From assembly GCF_030445035.2 (NCBI RefSeq), contig NC_080683.1:87381675-87445674 (forward strand): a stretch of DNA of 64,000 nucleotides. The letters run 5' to 3'. The translations under genes were made by a program, and so were the position numbers. This DNA is from Dasypus novemcinctus. Its lineage: Eukaryota > Chordata > Mammalia > Cingulata > Dasypodidae. The notes beneath the pieces are model-generated. The model saw only the letters and a program-made list of their open reading frames with translations, had not been told where the DNA came from and searched no databases. Shown here piece after piece: positions 46,985 to 57,800 of this stretch. Every line of letters begins with the position of its first letter. Within the stretch, counting starts at the first letter, position 1.

Positions 46985-47140
46985 ACACTTTATTTACAGC
47001 CACTGATTGAGGACTGACCTTGGGCAAGTTGTTACTTATTCTCCATAACTTAATCCTCCTATCTGTAAAAAGGGGATAATACGTAATTTAGAGTTTTGTT
47101 GTAAGGATTGAGATAATAGGCGTGAAATCTTACACAAGAA
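46985..47140 (+). mobile_element. MIR SINE fragment
   Basis: Sense MIR core: GACCTTGGGCAAGTTGTTAC, then CTGTAAAAAGGGGATAATAC and TTGTTGTAAGGATTGAGA. Confidence 0.85.
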
Positions 47141-47229
47141 TTCCAACAAGTGTTTGGACGGAATCCATAAATAAGCTCAGGGTCGAAGGAACAAGCGCAG
47201 GGATTTCTGAAAGTTGTGTTTAGAGGTTA

Positions 47230-48060
47230 GACTTCGAGAACTCTCTGCTCCCCAGGAAACTCGGGAGGCGGTCGCAGGGCGCTAACTTGCAATTCTTGTA
47301 TTTCCCCCTAACGGTTTGGCCGCATCTGGCTTCCTGGTTCCGCAGGCCCGGGTAGGCAGCTGCAGCGTCAGCCCGCCCCGCCCGCTGCCCGCTGGGCCTG
47401 TGTGAGCTCTGAAGCTGTGTTATGATGTGAAGCTGTGTGTGATGTTACGGCAGGAGACCGACGTCAGTCTCTGAGGCAACCACACCAACTTCCGGCTTGG
47501 AGAGCTCCCTCGGTTGGCGAGAGGCCACATTTCCGCCCCGTGACCCGCGCAGGCGCCGTGTGAGCAGGCGAGCGCGGGTTCGCGGGCCGCGCCCCTTTCC
47601 CCCCGCCCCGTCCGCCGCAAGTTCCAAAGCTCCGCTGCCCGGCCCTGATTTGGGGCCGCCAGGGGAAGGTGGCACCTTGCGGGCCTGCCGGGCCTGAAGG
47701 GGCGGGGCCGGGGCTCGGCTCGTGGCCCCGCGCTCCACCGGCTCCGCCGAGAAGCCCTGGCGGCGTCCAGAGCGCTGCCCCAGAGCCGCCGAGCTGGAGG
47801 TGGAAGTGGAGCTCCGCGGGGCCGGAGCCCCGGCCTCCGGGCAGCGGCTCCTCCCGGCCGACGTCCGGGTGGAAAGGGAGCCGGAGGCGGTCTCCCGGAG
47901 GAGCGGCCGGGCTGGGGGCGTGCTGCCCTGGCTCACCACCGTGATCCTGTGTGCCTCCTTCCTGGGGCTGGTGAGAGCCGGGGCTCTCCTGGGCTGGGGC
48001 CTGAGTGGGCGTCCTGCGGAGAACGAGGCTTCCCGAGTTCGAGTCCCGCTTCCCCCACCT
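47230..48060 (+). promoter_or_regulatory. MFSD4B: CpG-island promoter of MFSD4B
   Basis: This is the only long CpG-dense stretch in the window and it covers exon 1. No TATA box is evident. Visible motifs are a CRE-like ACGTCA (47461-47466), an ETS-type ACTTCCGG (47488-47495), an NRF1-type GCGCAGGCGC (47547-47556) and several GC boxes (near 47373-47390 and 47698-47710). These are typical of a broad housekeeping-type promoter. The transcription start probably lies between about 47400 and 47650. Motif calls are by eye. Confidence 0.75.
47722..47970 (+). CDS. MFSD4B: MFSD4B coding exon 1 (start codon unresolved)
   Basis: The frame is open from 47698, just after TGA at 47695-47697, to a GTGAGA donor at 47971, and it ends in phase 0. 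The last residues, LPWLTTVILCASFLGL, form the first half of transmembrane helix 1 and continue into exon 2. The part upstream of about 47920 is very GC-rich and may be 5' UTR rather than coding. No ATG occurs in this frame. Possible non-AUG starts are GTG 47722, CTG 47794, GTG 47920 and CTG 47923. Confidence 0.7.
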
Positions 48061-51000
48061 GCAATCTGTGACCTTGGGCCTCAGTTTTGTCGCTGGAAAA
48101 TGGGCGCAATTCTAACAATGGAGAGTAGTTGTCAAGTGTGAGAATGTTTTTCCTAATATGCTTTCCAGCCCAGCGAACCTTCCCAGCTCTCCTGCATGGG
48201 ATCGGGGCATGCGAGAGAGATTGCCCAGGTGTAGAGGCGCGGTCCCCTGCGCACGCCCAACCCGCAAATTAATACGCAAAGTTGCTCTTCTGGAAAATGG
48301 GCTCAGAGAAGGAAAGTGACTTTTTCGGATCACACGGCTGGCTAAGGGACTGGTTAATGTTTCGTACGCTGCCCTTAATCTTATTGAAAACAAACCTTCA
48401 GATCCTCAGATGTTTTTCTTGGAGCAAACTGCACGGCTTGAAGCGCATTTGCCAAACCCCTTGGTCGTCCCGGGATTCACGTGTTTCCAGAAATCCCCCT
48501 CCTCGCTTTATTACTTGACTTGATAATTGGGATCCTAGGGAGTTAGGACGGTGCGTTCTCTGAGAGTTACTTCTGCTTCTCTAGCGTCTTTCTCCACGAC
48601 TCAGCCACAATTGATTTTTTTTTTTTCCTTTAAGGTTCCTGCTTTTCCTTTTTAAAATATTTGTTTCCATATACAATAAATGCAAAGAACTGCCATTCAT
48701 TTGTGCAATAAATATTTAAAGAAGGCCTACTGTGCAAGGCGTTGTTTTGGCCATTGAGGTTGGGGAGTAGGGTGGGCAAAGTCTGTGCCCTGGTGGAGCT
48801 TAATTTGAGGAGATAAATATGTATGTCTGCCTGCAAACCTATGTGTAAATAGATTGCTGTGGAGGAAATGATTCCTGAAGTATTTTGATTTTTAAAAAAT
48901 CATTACAGACACTTGGTGAGCCCTCACGGTGTGCTGGGCCCTCTTATACATGCTGTGCAAGGAAGAGAAAATTAGAGCTGGGGCCCAGCCTTCTTTCATT
49001 CCAGGCTCTGGCCCTGCGCCTTGCTGGTGGAATCCTTAGCCCTAATCTGCTTGAGCTTGGGCCCGAGACCTATAATTTAGAGCAGAGCATTACAATTTGA
49101 GTCAGTTACTCTTTGAAATGTGGGCCGATTAAAAACTTTTTTTTTTAAGTGTCCAACTGTTGAATTTCCTCTGAAAAACAACCCTTAGGTCTTGCTAACA
49201 TGGGCATTGTCTTTGAGTGGGATTTTATTTGTAAAGTCATTTTATACATGTATTTGTAATGTTTTCTTACAGACTGTACTGATGACTTAGGTTTTCTTTA
49301 AGGGAAAATTCAGATGTAAAAAGTTTCAATTGTTTATTTCCTGCATGTTTTATATGTGCAGTTAGAGGAAGAACCTCTTGTGCACCCAGAAATATTGCTG
49401 TCTGTTTTAATATAAAAGTTGGGAAAATATTCTGATGGTTTGATAATTTATAATTTTAACCCCTCAATTCTTGTGTTAGTTATTTGTGCATGTAATATAT
49501 TTCAAAATACATACATTATTGCAAAAATAATCTTAAAGTGGCATTTTATTAGCTATCAATACTGATTAGTGATTTAAGGTATTTGAAAAGGAAACAATTG
49601 CAGCAAAAAGTCGAAAGAATTAAAGAATTTATTAAAAATTGAGAATTGTCAAAAATGGAGGAGTAGGGGAACTTGGGACACCAGAAATAGGAATCTGGAT
49701 TTAGTAATACTAGTATTGTCATGGTGAATTTTTTCCTTACTGTGGGATTTAAAACAATCCCTCTATTACATTGTAATCCCACCCCCCACCCCCATTTTAT
49801 AGTGGAAAAAGCTACTACATAGACATTATTTTAATGATTGTTAAGTAATGGCTTTTGTCTTTTTAAATCATAGGGACTGAGTATTGCTATAGTGGGACCC
49901 ACACTTCAAGATTTGGCAACAAATGTGAATAGCAACATCAGCAGTCTGTCTCTGATTTTTGTGGGCCGTGCCTTTGGATATTTGAGTGGCTCTGTGATTG
50001 GTGGAGTTCTTTTTGACTGTATGAATCATTTTTTACTTTTGGGTAAGTAAACACTAATATTTTAACTTCTTTGCAATGTGCAGTGAATTTACAGTTTGTC
50101 TTTAAATACAAAGAATACTAGCCTGCGGAATTATTGATATAAATGGTCAGGTGCCCTTGATGAAAAAAGGGCAGTGCTACTTTCACCTTAGCTCTCATTA
50201 GGCTTGGGCCACTGGAAATTTAGATGAACCTGATGCTGTTTCAGTGATCCTTGGACTTTCCAAGTTGACTATGCCCGAATCATACACTGGTCATCCAAAG
50301 AGCCCTGCTTATCAGGCTTTACGGCAGAACTCCTGGGGTGTCATAGATCAGATTGATCCCCTTGAACCTGCCCAGGTTGGACCCAGACCTGGGATTGGAA
50401 GGGGAAGGGGATGAAGTATGAAGTGAAGGAGGCTACATTTTTGTCCCTACTAGCCCATGTCAATAATGACCCCAGATCTCTGTTTCTTAGCAGCTTTAAT
50501 AGCGTTCTTTTTAGAATAAATTGGCTTGTTTAAAGAAAATCTGGTTTAATGTGATAAGTGTTTTGGAAGCAACAAGGATAACTTATTAATGATTAAATAA
50601 ATAATTCCTCTTACTTCCAAAGTGGGTTGAAAGAATATATTTCTTATATTTCTCTCTGTTCCCCAAACCAATGTTTCATAAATTTCTACTACAAACTATT
50701 ATTGCATTAAAATAAATTTTTGCCCTTTTTGAACCCACATATCTAAAAAACTCTTTAGGTTCTTAAATGTGAAACATTTCGTCTTCAAATAATTTTTGAC
50801 TTTTCTATTTTGCTTTAAATTTTTGCCTTGTGGTATGACTTATACTTTGGTTATTAGCAATGCTAGAAATGAATTCTTATTTGAGTAACATATTTTATAG
50901 TTCATAAAGGTTATACATGCTTTTGAATAAAATAACCACTTATAGAAACTGAACCTCTTTATCTACTCATTATTTCCCAATTTTAATTTGATCTTATTAT

Positions 51001-53825
51001 ACATTTTTGGAAGTTTTTATGATGTAGACTTGCTCCGTGACTCTTAGCATGAAAACTGTTTTGTTTTTGTTTTTGTTTTTCTGACTTTTACCTTTCCTCT
51101 CAGGGGTGTCAATGTTGTCTGCCACAGTTGGTCTTTATCTTGTGCCATTTTGCAAGAGACCAGTGTTGTTGATGGTCATGATGTCCACCTTTGGTACTTC
51201 AATGGGCATTCTGGATACAGGTCAGTGAACTCTTAAGCGTCAACTCTGGGAGTAGGGACTTTCTATTAGGAAACAGTAGAGCAGGTGATATTAATATTTA
51301 ACTGTTACCTGGGATACATCCTAAAATGACCCCTCGTTGGTCATGGAGTCACCCAATCAGAGCCATGCTTCTAGCAGCTACTTTTCTTGTCAGGTAGGGT
51401 GCCTGTTTGAGTGGCTAGCCATAGAGTGAATTTAGAGAATCCTTGTTTTATGAGAGATTTTTGGTTTATAGTGTCCAAACAGGGAGCCCTTTATCCACCC
51501 CTACCCAGTATGGGTAGCTACAGTAGCGAGAGGGCTTTTCCTTTTGAGATAGAACTTTACCATTGTACTGTGGAAAGAATTGGTGGTTTAATAAGTTAAA
51601 CCAAGTTTGGAACCATTATTTGACTGAGGGAGCCCAGAAGCAGCCATCTAATTTAAAATGCACCCTGACTTTCAAGCTCAGGAACCTATGCTGTGTACTG
51701 CTTTGCCCTCTCTTTTCTGTTCTTTTCTCTTTCAAAAGTCCCTTCCCTCACACAGGAGATCCTCTCCATATATCTCTTATCTTTTAAAAGCTACCAGATA
51801 ACGTAGCTTAATTGTTCACCCCTAAAATTAATTGTTCACCCCTAAAATTAACTTTCTACCACTCTTCTTCGTTCTACTGTTATTTGATAGGTCAGGGAAA
51901 TATTTTATACTTTAGACTAAATATATTTGTGAAATTACAGGTTGGAATTATTAGATTATCTTTCAATCTGTAAAAAAACAAAAACGAAACAAAGGCAGCC
52001 CAAAACTTGTTACTTCTTGCCTTCCACCATGTAGGTGTTTAAACAGTGTGTATCATGCAGATGCTGGAAGGTAAACGAGGATACCAGAATTCTGTAGTGG
52101 TCAGGTTTTGGAACATGTGTTTTGCATCTGCTACATACATAAATAATTTTCTTCAAGTGCTTATCAACTGCAAGTCCAGAAAGCTTTGATACTTTGGTCA
52201 CTGCCTGATGATAAAATTTGCCTTTTAAGTAAGTATATAAGTAAATCTTTAAAAATAAATATATAAACACGCCATCCCCACCCCAGCCTGATATTAGAAA
52301 TATTTTATCAAAAGCCTTTTGCTAATGTGCCTGGCTCTAGGAGGTAGTAGTTTACTAGTTTATGGAATTCCTTGTGGGAGTGTGATGTTATAATGTTTAG
52401 CGTTCTCTGGACATGGTAGGTTAGAATTCCTTAATCATATAATTGACTTAGTTGCAATACTTAATGACTTAGAATATTACCATCTTTGTGCCATGTAAAA
52501 TAAGAGTTACCCTTACTTTTCTGATAGTAACAAAGTGCTTATTTGTAAGGTAATTAACTTAAATATTTCTCCTCCCTCTTTCATTATTAGGTGGTAACGT
52601 CCTTATCTTGGCTATTTGGGGGGACGAAGGAGCCCCACACATGCAGGCCTTGCACTTCAGTTTTGCTCTGGGTGCCTTTTTGGCTCCACTGCTGGCTAAA
52701 TTGGCATTAGGTACGACTGCGTCTGCTGAAAACCACACAGAGGCTGACTTTAACCATTCTCTCCTCAACCGATCATCTGAAGCTGACTCAGAATCTGTAT
52801 TTGGAGTACCTGACAATATGAGTTTACTGTGGGCTTATGCTCTTATCGGTACTTACATTTTTGTAGTCTCTGTATTTCTTTTTGCTCTGTTTTTAAAGAG
52901 AAGCTTAAGGCGGAAAGAAACAAAAGCGTCTGCTCAGAGATCTCAAAAAGCTAAATATCACAACGCCCTTCTTTGTCTCCTTTTTCTATTCTTCTTTTTT
53001 TATGTTGGAGCTGAGGTAACATATGGCTCTTACGTCTTCTCGTTTGCAACCACCCATGTTGGCATGAAAGAAAGTGAAGCAGCTGGGTTGAACTCCATCT
53101 TCTGGGGGACCTTTGCCACCTGCCGGGGCCTGGCAATCTTTTTTGCTACATGTTTACAACCTGGAACCATGATTGTGTTGAGCAACATTGGCAGCCTGGC
53201 TTCATCCTTAGTGCTGGTGCTTTTCGACAAGAGCCCGATTTGTCTCTGGATAGCAACTTCAGTATATGGGGCCTCAATGGCCACTACATTTCCCAGTGGT
53301 ATTTCTTGGATTGAGCAGTACACACCCATCCATGGGAAATCGGCAGCATTTTTTGTGGTTGGTGCTGCCCTGGGAGAAATGACTATTCCTGCAGTAATTG
53401 GAATTCTTCAAGAAGAATACCCCGATTTACCTGTGGTTCTCTACACCTCTTTGGGGGCAGCAATAGCCACTGCCGTTTTATTTCCTATAATGTATAAATT
53501 AGCCACCTTACCTCTTGATCATCAGCGAAAGGAGAACAGAAAGAGTGAGGACCAGAAAGCTTTGCTCTCTGGGCTAAATGACTGTGAGGAAGAGGATGAA
53601 GATGAGGATGCAGAAAAATGGAATGAAATGGATTTTGAAGTGATTGAAATGAATGATACAATGAGGAATTCTGCACTCGAGATATCTAGAAATAGTTTGG
53701 TAAGACCCACAGCTGAATTCTCCAACCAATCATCATCAAATGCGATAGTGTTTGAGTCCTCTCCAGTTTGTGCTGGTGACTCCCCTGGGAAACACCTTGC
53801 CAGAAACCAGGAAAAAAAGGACTAA
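47722..53825 (+). CDS. MFSD4B: MFSD4B, sodium-dependent glucose transporter 1 / MFS transporter (spliced, 4 coding exons)
   Basis: The joined exons (to 47970; 49874-50042; 51104-51220; 52591-53825) give one open frame for a 12-helix major-facilitator protein of the MFSD4 family. Rat NaGLT1 is described as a sodium-dependent glucose transporter of the kidney brush border. Exons 2-4 encode 506 residues. Seen in sequence: helix 1 spans exons 1-2; an MFS signature (GRAFGYLSG) lies after helix 2; helix 4 ends GILDTGGNVLILAIWG across the exon 3/4 junction; a glycosylation-rich loop (NHT, NHS, NRS, NMS) follows helix 5; helix 7 holds VGAEVTYGSYVFSF; the cytoplasmic tail has a run of Glu/Asp. All introns are GT-AG and the phases (0,1,1) match. 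The start is uncertain: exon 1 has no in-frame ATG. The start used here is the first GTG after the upstream stop; GTG 47920 or CTG 47923 would give about 522 residues, nearer the roughly 480-520 I recall for the family. Identity is confident, the N-terminus is not. Confidence 0.93.
47971..49873 (+). other. MFSD4B: MFSD4B intron 1
   Basis: This GT...AG intron is about 1.9 kb. It contains a MIR-like piece (about 48020-48140, with the typical GACCTTGGGC...TGGAAAATGGG pattern), an L2/MIR-like stretch at about 48690-48840 and otherwise unremarkable AT-rich DNA. No other gene was found. Confidence 0.85.
49874..50042 (+). CDS. MFSD4B: MFSD4B coding exon 2
   Basis: The exon follows acceptor TCATAG (49868-49873) and ends at GG|GTAAGT (50043). 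It encodes 56 residues plus one base (phase 1): the end of helix 1 (GLSIAIVGP), a first loop with an N-I-S glycosylation sequon, helix 2 and the MFS motif-A-like GRAFGYLSGSVIGGVLFD. The reading frame is intact. Confidence 0.92.
50043..51103 (+). other. MFSD4B: MFSD4B intron 2
   Basis: This GT...AG intron is about 1.06 kb. No repeat or gene was recognised. A GGGGAAGGGGATGAAGTATG-type purine-rich patch lies near 50400. Confidence 0.85.
51104..51220 (+). CDS. MFSD4B: MFSD4B coding exon 3
   Basis: The exon follows a polypyrimidine tract and acceptor CTCTCAG (ending 51103) and stops at donor ACAG|GTCAGT (51221). It encodes helix 3 (GVSMLSATVGLYLVPFC) and most of helix 4, ending GILDT. It enters and leaves in phase 1, so the joined codon at each end is Gly. 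Confidence 0.92.
51221..52590 (+). other. MFSD4B: MFSD4B intron 3
   Basis: This GT...AG intron is about 1.37 kb. It holds a perfect 20-bp tandem duplication (51811-51830 and 51831-51850) and a protein-like open stretch on the opposite strand (about 52010-52250) that I could not identify. Confidence 0.85.
52591..53825 (+). CDS. MFSD4B: MFSD4B coding exon 4 (most of the protein, stop codon)
   Basis: The acceptor is TTATTAG (ending 52590); the exon runs to TAA at 53823-53825 and codes for 410 residues. It holds the end of helix 4 (GGNVLILAIWG), helix 5 (MQALHFSFALGAFLAPLLAKL), an extracellular loop with four N-glycosylation sequons, helix 6, a basic intracellular loop (KRSLRRKE), helices 7-12 and a roughly 100-residue hydrophilic tail with an acidic cluster (EEEDEDEDAE). 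A single long final exon carrying eight helices without a break argues for a functional gene rather than a pseudogene. Confidence 0.96.
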
Positions 53826-55983
53826 AGCTTGAAGAAGATAGATTCCTTACAGACTTCCTTGAGTCATTGTCAGTTCTAAAGAGGCCAGTCAGAGCAGAAC
53901 ATTAGCAGATTTTCTATATGCTTTGGGATCAGAATTCCTAGGTCAAATTATAGCAAATGCTGAAAATTTTGAAATGTTCTATAATTTTCAGAGTCTTCCA
54001 TAAAGAACCAAGTGGTTCTACCACTCCAGTCCAAAGTATGAGACAGTAGGGTCTTGTTACGAGGTTAGTGTTTGGCATGTGGCTGATTAGCTAATGTTTG
54101 TGGCATCACTCCTCAGAGCAGAGCAGGTGTTTATTTGTTTTTTGAAGTTGGGTACTGCTCTAATAGAATGAAATCACCTAGGAGTTGAATTGATTATCCC
54201 ATTGTTCTGTCAGGGACATTAGGGAGAGTAGTTTCATAAAAAAGCATTTTGGAAATGGACAGAGATTTTTCTTAATTGTTTTACCTTGTCTTTAGGGATG
54301 GACCAAAGAATGATTATGACTCATCTGATTTCTGATTTCTGTGAAGAGTATACAGAATAAGGCCCAAAAGACCTAGCCTTCATTTTGCTTAGTAGCCTTT
54401 TGACTCTGCCCTAAGTCACTTAACTTACTAAGGCCTCGGTTATCTCATCTCCTGATCTAAAATTCTGTGATCTTATAAATGAAAATGGATGATTTCCATG
54501 GTAGGAATCTGTAAGTTTTAAAATTTGTGCAAGATGTCTACTAGAAATTAGTATAAGTGTCACCCCATTATTCATTTCAAATGAGAAGTGAAACCAAAAT
54601 GATAAATATCTTTAAGAATGTGTTCCTGGTTATGAAAACATGTCAATTTAATAGGCTTAATGTTTAATATTTTATTTCAGTAATTGTCTGAAGAATACAT
54701 TTTTTTGGTACTGTATTCTAAGATGCACCTTTTTCATATTTTTAACATCTCTGAAATCAAGATGTGTTATACAATCAGTGGTCATTTAACATTGTGAAAA
54801 GTTTAGTTGGAAGTGTTTTTTTTCCATAACGTACATAAAATAATGGTGCATTTTACATTCAGTGTCTTAGAGGCAGTGAAATACAGTGGTTCCTTCAATT
54901 ATGAAGTGTATACTATTTTTATAGATATTTTTATTTAAAAGAAAAGTTATTTTTCTATGGTTATTTTCTCTCTAACTCTGTGCAAATGAGATTTGGAGAT
55001 GATATATTCTGATTTTGAGCATAGTAGTAGTATATGCTGTTGAAGGGGTCTCTCAAAGTTCATTTCCTACCTCAGTAACAGGGTCAGCGTCTAAGCCTTG
55101 TGGTTGCAGGGCCAGACCTCTTCAGGCTTGCTGTTATTCACATCATCAGCACTGTAAACCAAGGCTGCTAGTTTAATTCGGAACAGGGCACAGACTTCTC
55201 CAGTGATTTGAATACTTGCGTTAATTATCCTGGGTGACTCATTGGGTTTGTCTGCCACATAGGCACCTGCAAAATCAGAGTTCTCAAAAGAGCTAAAATT
55301 TCCAGCAGAGAAAAAAGCTTCAGCAGTCAGTGAAATTTGTTATAGGTGCCACCCATTGAGTGTCCCAGTTTTGGGGATGCCAGGCTCCCTCCACATTGGC
55401 CAGGCCAACCAAAACTAATATGGAAGGGCCTTTTTTGTTTTTGGTTTGTGGGGCATTGGATGGATTAACTCAGAGATATGCTTTTTAGTTTTTGACACTT
55501 ATTTTATTTTATGTTCTTTACCACTATGCTTTTAACCTGTTCAAAGTGTATGCAATCCAGATCATATGTAGAATGCTTTTGCTTCAGGTAGATTCATTGA
55601 GTAATCAGGATAGCTTTTTCATAAGGTGAACTCAATGTTGCCACTAAAAGTTATTACCAAAATAGAACTTAAAATTCTTAATGGAAGTAGATGTAGTCTA
55701 TATTCTATATTCACAGTATTTTTTGTGGGTGTGGTGGTAGGGTTCCCTCCCTCACCATGTGAACAGATATTCATTAAGTGCATATGTATGTTTGATATTT
55801 TTCTACTCTGAGGGTGGAGGTGATAGGGAAGGGATACAGAAAAGATTAAGATACAGTCATTGTTCCTTTTTTTAAACTGAAATTTTTTTATTGAGAGTAT
55901 TGCACATTCACATGCATTTGTATTTGACATGTAAAAATTCACGGAGGGATACTTGCATGACTGGGAGGTGTAGAAACCTAGAC

Positions 55984-56125
55984 TAGTGCTTCTCAAACTT
56001 TAATATGCCTAAGAATTACCTGTTAAGTGCAGATTCTGATTCTGGGTCTAAGGGTACCTCTTCTAAATCTGACCCTAAACCTTTGGGAGTCCACAGTCCC
56101 TGTATACTCCTTCCCTCCCACACCC
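55984..56125 (+). mobile_element. MER5-like hAT non-autonomous transposon
   Basis: AGTGCTTCTCAAACTTTAAT start, AGAATTACCTGTTA and CAGATTCTGATTCTGGGTCT blocks as in MER5-type elements; the 3' part is decayed. Confidence 0.65.
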
Positions 56126-56287
56126 TCCACACACACAGTCCAGGACTCTCGGTTTAAAAGGGATGTTTGTTAACTGGCTATTGACCGTTTATTCCATGTT
56201 TGCTAATCTTTCCTATTTGGCATTCTCTGTAGTGTAAGATCAACAGGTTTCTGCCCTCATGGAGTTTATGCTCTTAATCAGATCTGT

Positions 56288-56497
56288 TTAGTAGAACTTT
56301 CTGGAATGCTGGAAATGTTCTGTATCTTGCACTGGTTGTATATTTGCACTGTTCAGTAGCCACTGGCCACATTTACCTATTTGTGCCCTTGAAATATGGG
56401 TAGTACAACACAGGAAGTAAGTTTTGTTTAATTTAAAATGTAAATTTAAATATCCACATTGGCTAGTGGCTGCCATATTGGATAGCACAGCTCTACT
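56288..56497 (+). mobile_element. Non-autonomous hAT-type DNA transposon
   Basis: A second copy of the family at 17171: TAGTAGAACTTTCTGGAATG, GTAGCCACTGGCCACATTTA, a TTTAAATATCCACATTGG core and GCTAGTGGCTGCCATATTGG. Confidence 0.7.
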
Positions 56498-56994
56498 GGG
56501 AGAAACAAGGCATCAAACAATCACACACAATGTTCCTAGGAAAGATCTATTTCCTGTTACACTTGAAATTAACAAGTATCTGGGGAGAGCAAGGTTGTGA
56601 CAGTTCTCTTGTTAAATGGTGTGATTTAAATTATGGCCTTTAAGAAAGACTTGGTTGAGTCATAATGGTAGATGATTTTTTTAAAAGAAGTTTCTGGCTT
56701 TATGTAAAAGAAGCAAACCCAGGCTCATGACTATTGTTGTCAGAAGGAGGATTTTAGCTCACTTTCATATTTAATGATGGAAAATTTCATAACACTGAAT
56801 TTCTACAGTCAAATAGAATTTTTCTTTATTTTCCAACGTTTTTTCCTGTGGTTATTTAAAAGTGTGTTCTCTTGTCCTCTATCTGACCTGGTTTTTTTTT
56901 TGTTTTTTTTTTAATTCTTTCAGAGAAGAGACCTTAAATTCTTGCACTGGGGCTGTTAAATAGTTTTGGTATCTTCCTTATAGCTTAGAGTTTT

Positions 56995-57787
56995 GTTTTT
57001 GTTTTTTTTTAAAGATTTATTTATTTCTCCTCACCCCTTATTGTTTCACACTTGCTGTGTCTATTCATCTTCCTTATTTCTTTAAGGGGCACTGGGAACT
57101 AAACTTGGGACCTCCAATGTGGAAGGGAGGCACCTAATTACTTGAGCCACCTCTGTTCCCTGCTTTGTTGTGTCTCTCATTATGTTTTTCTTGTGTCTCT
57201 TGTTGGCATCATCTTGTGTCGGCTTGCCATGCCTGCCTGTTAGGCCAGCTCACTGTCTTCTTTTTTTTGGTAAAGATTTATTTTGTATTTATTTCTTTCC
57301 CCTTCACCCCCACTCACTGTTGTCTGCTCTCTCTCTCCATTTGCTGTGTGTTCTGCTGTATCCTCTTGCATTCTTGTCAGCAGCACCAGGAATCCATGTC
57401 TCTTTCTTGTTGTTCTTGTGTCATTTTGCTGCATCAGCTCTCCGTGTGTGTGGTACCACTCTTTGGGCAGGCTGTGCTTTTTTCACGCGGGGCAGCTCTC
57501 CTTACAGAGCACACTCCTTGTGTGTGGGGCTCCCCTACGCCGGGGATACCCCTGTGTGGCATAGCACTCCTTGCATGCAACAGTACTGTGCATGGGCCAG
57601 CTCACCACACGGGTCAGGAGGCCTTGGGTTTGAACCCTGGACCTCCCACGTGGTAGGTGGATGCTCTATCAGTTGAGCCAATTGCGCTTCCCATTGCTGT
57701 CTTCTTTAGGAGGCACCAGGGTTTGAACCAGGAGCCCTCCCATGTGGTAGGCAGGAGCCCAATCGCTTGAGCCACATCTGCTTCCCA
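56995..57787 (-). mobile_element. Two-headed SINE, split by a second SINE
   Basis: A perfect 13-bp duplication AGCTTAGAGTTTT (56982-56994, 57788-57800) bounds the outer element. Its body is interrupted at 57263-57696 by another SINE. It probably lies in the MFSD4B 3' UTR, antisense to the gene. Confidence 0.9.
57263..57696 (-). mobile_element. DAS-type SINE nested in another SINE
   Basis: A duplication CTGTCTTCTTT (57252-57262, 57697-57707) shows that it inserted later than the host SINE. The head is near 57690. Confidence 0.9.
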
Positions 57788-57800
57788 AGCTTAGAGTTTT

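Noticed and set aside
47445-47939. A 164-residue open frame antisense to MFSD4B exon 1
   Set aside because: A GC-rich CpG island has few stop codons by chance. No ATG-led conserved protein, and it overlaps the promoter.
52559-53725. Open frames antisense to MFSD4B exon 4
   Set aside because: They are shadows of the well-supported sense frame.
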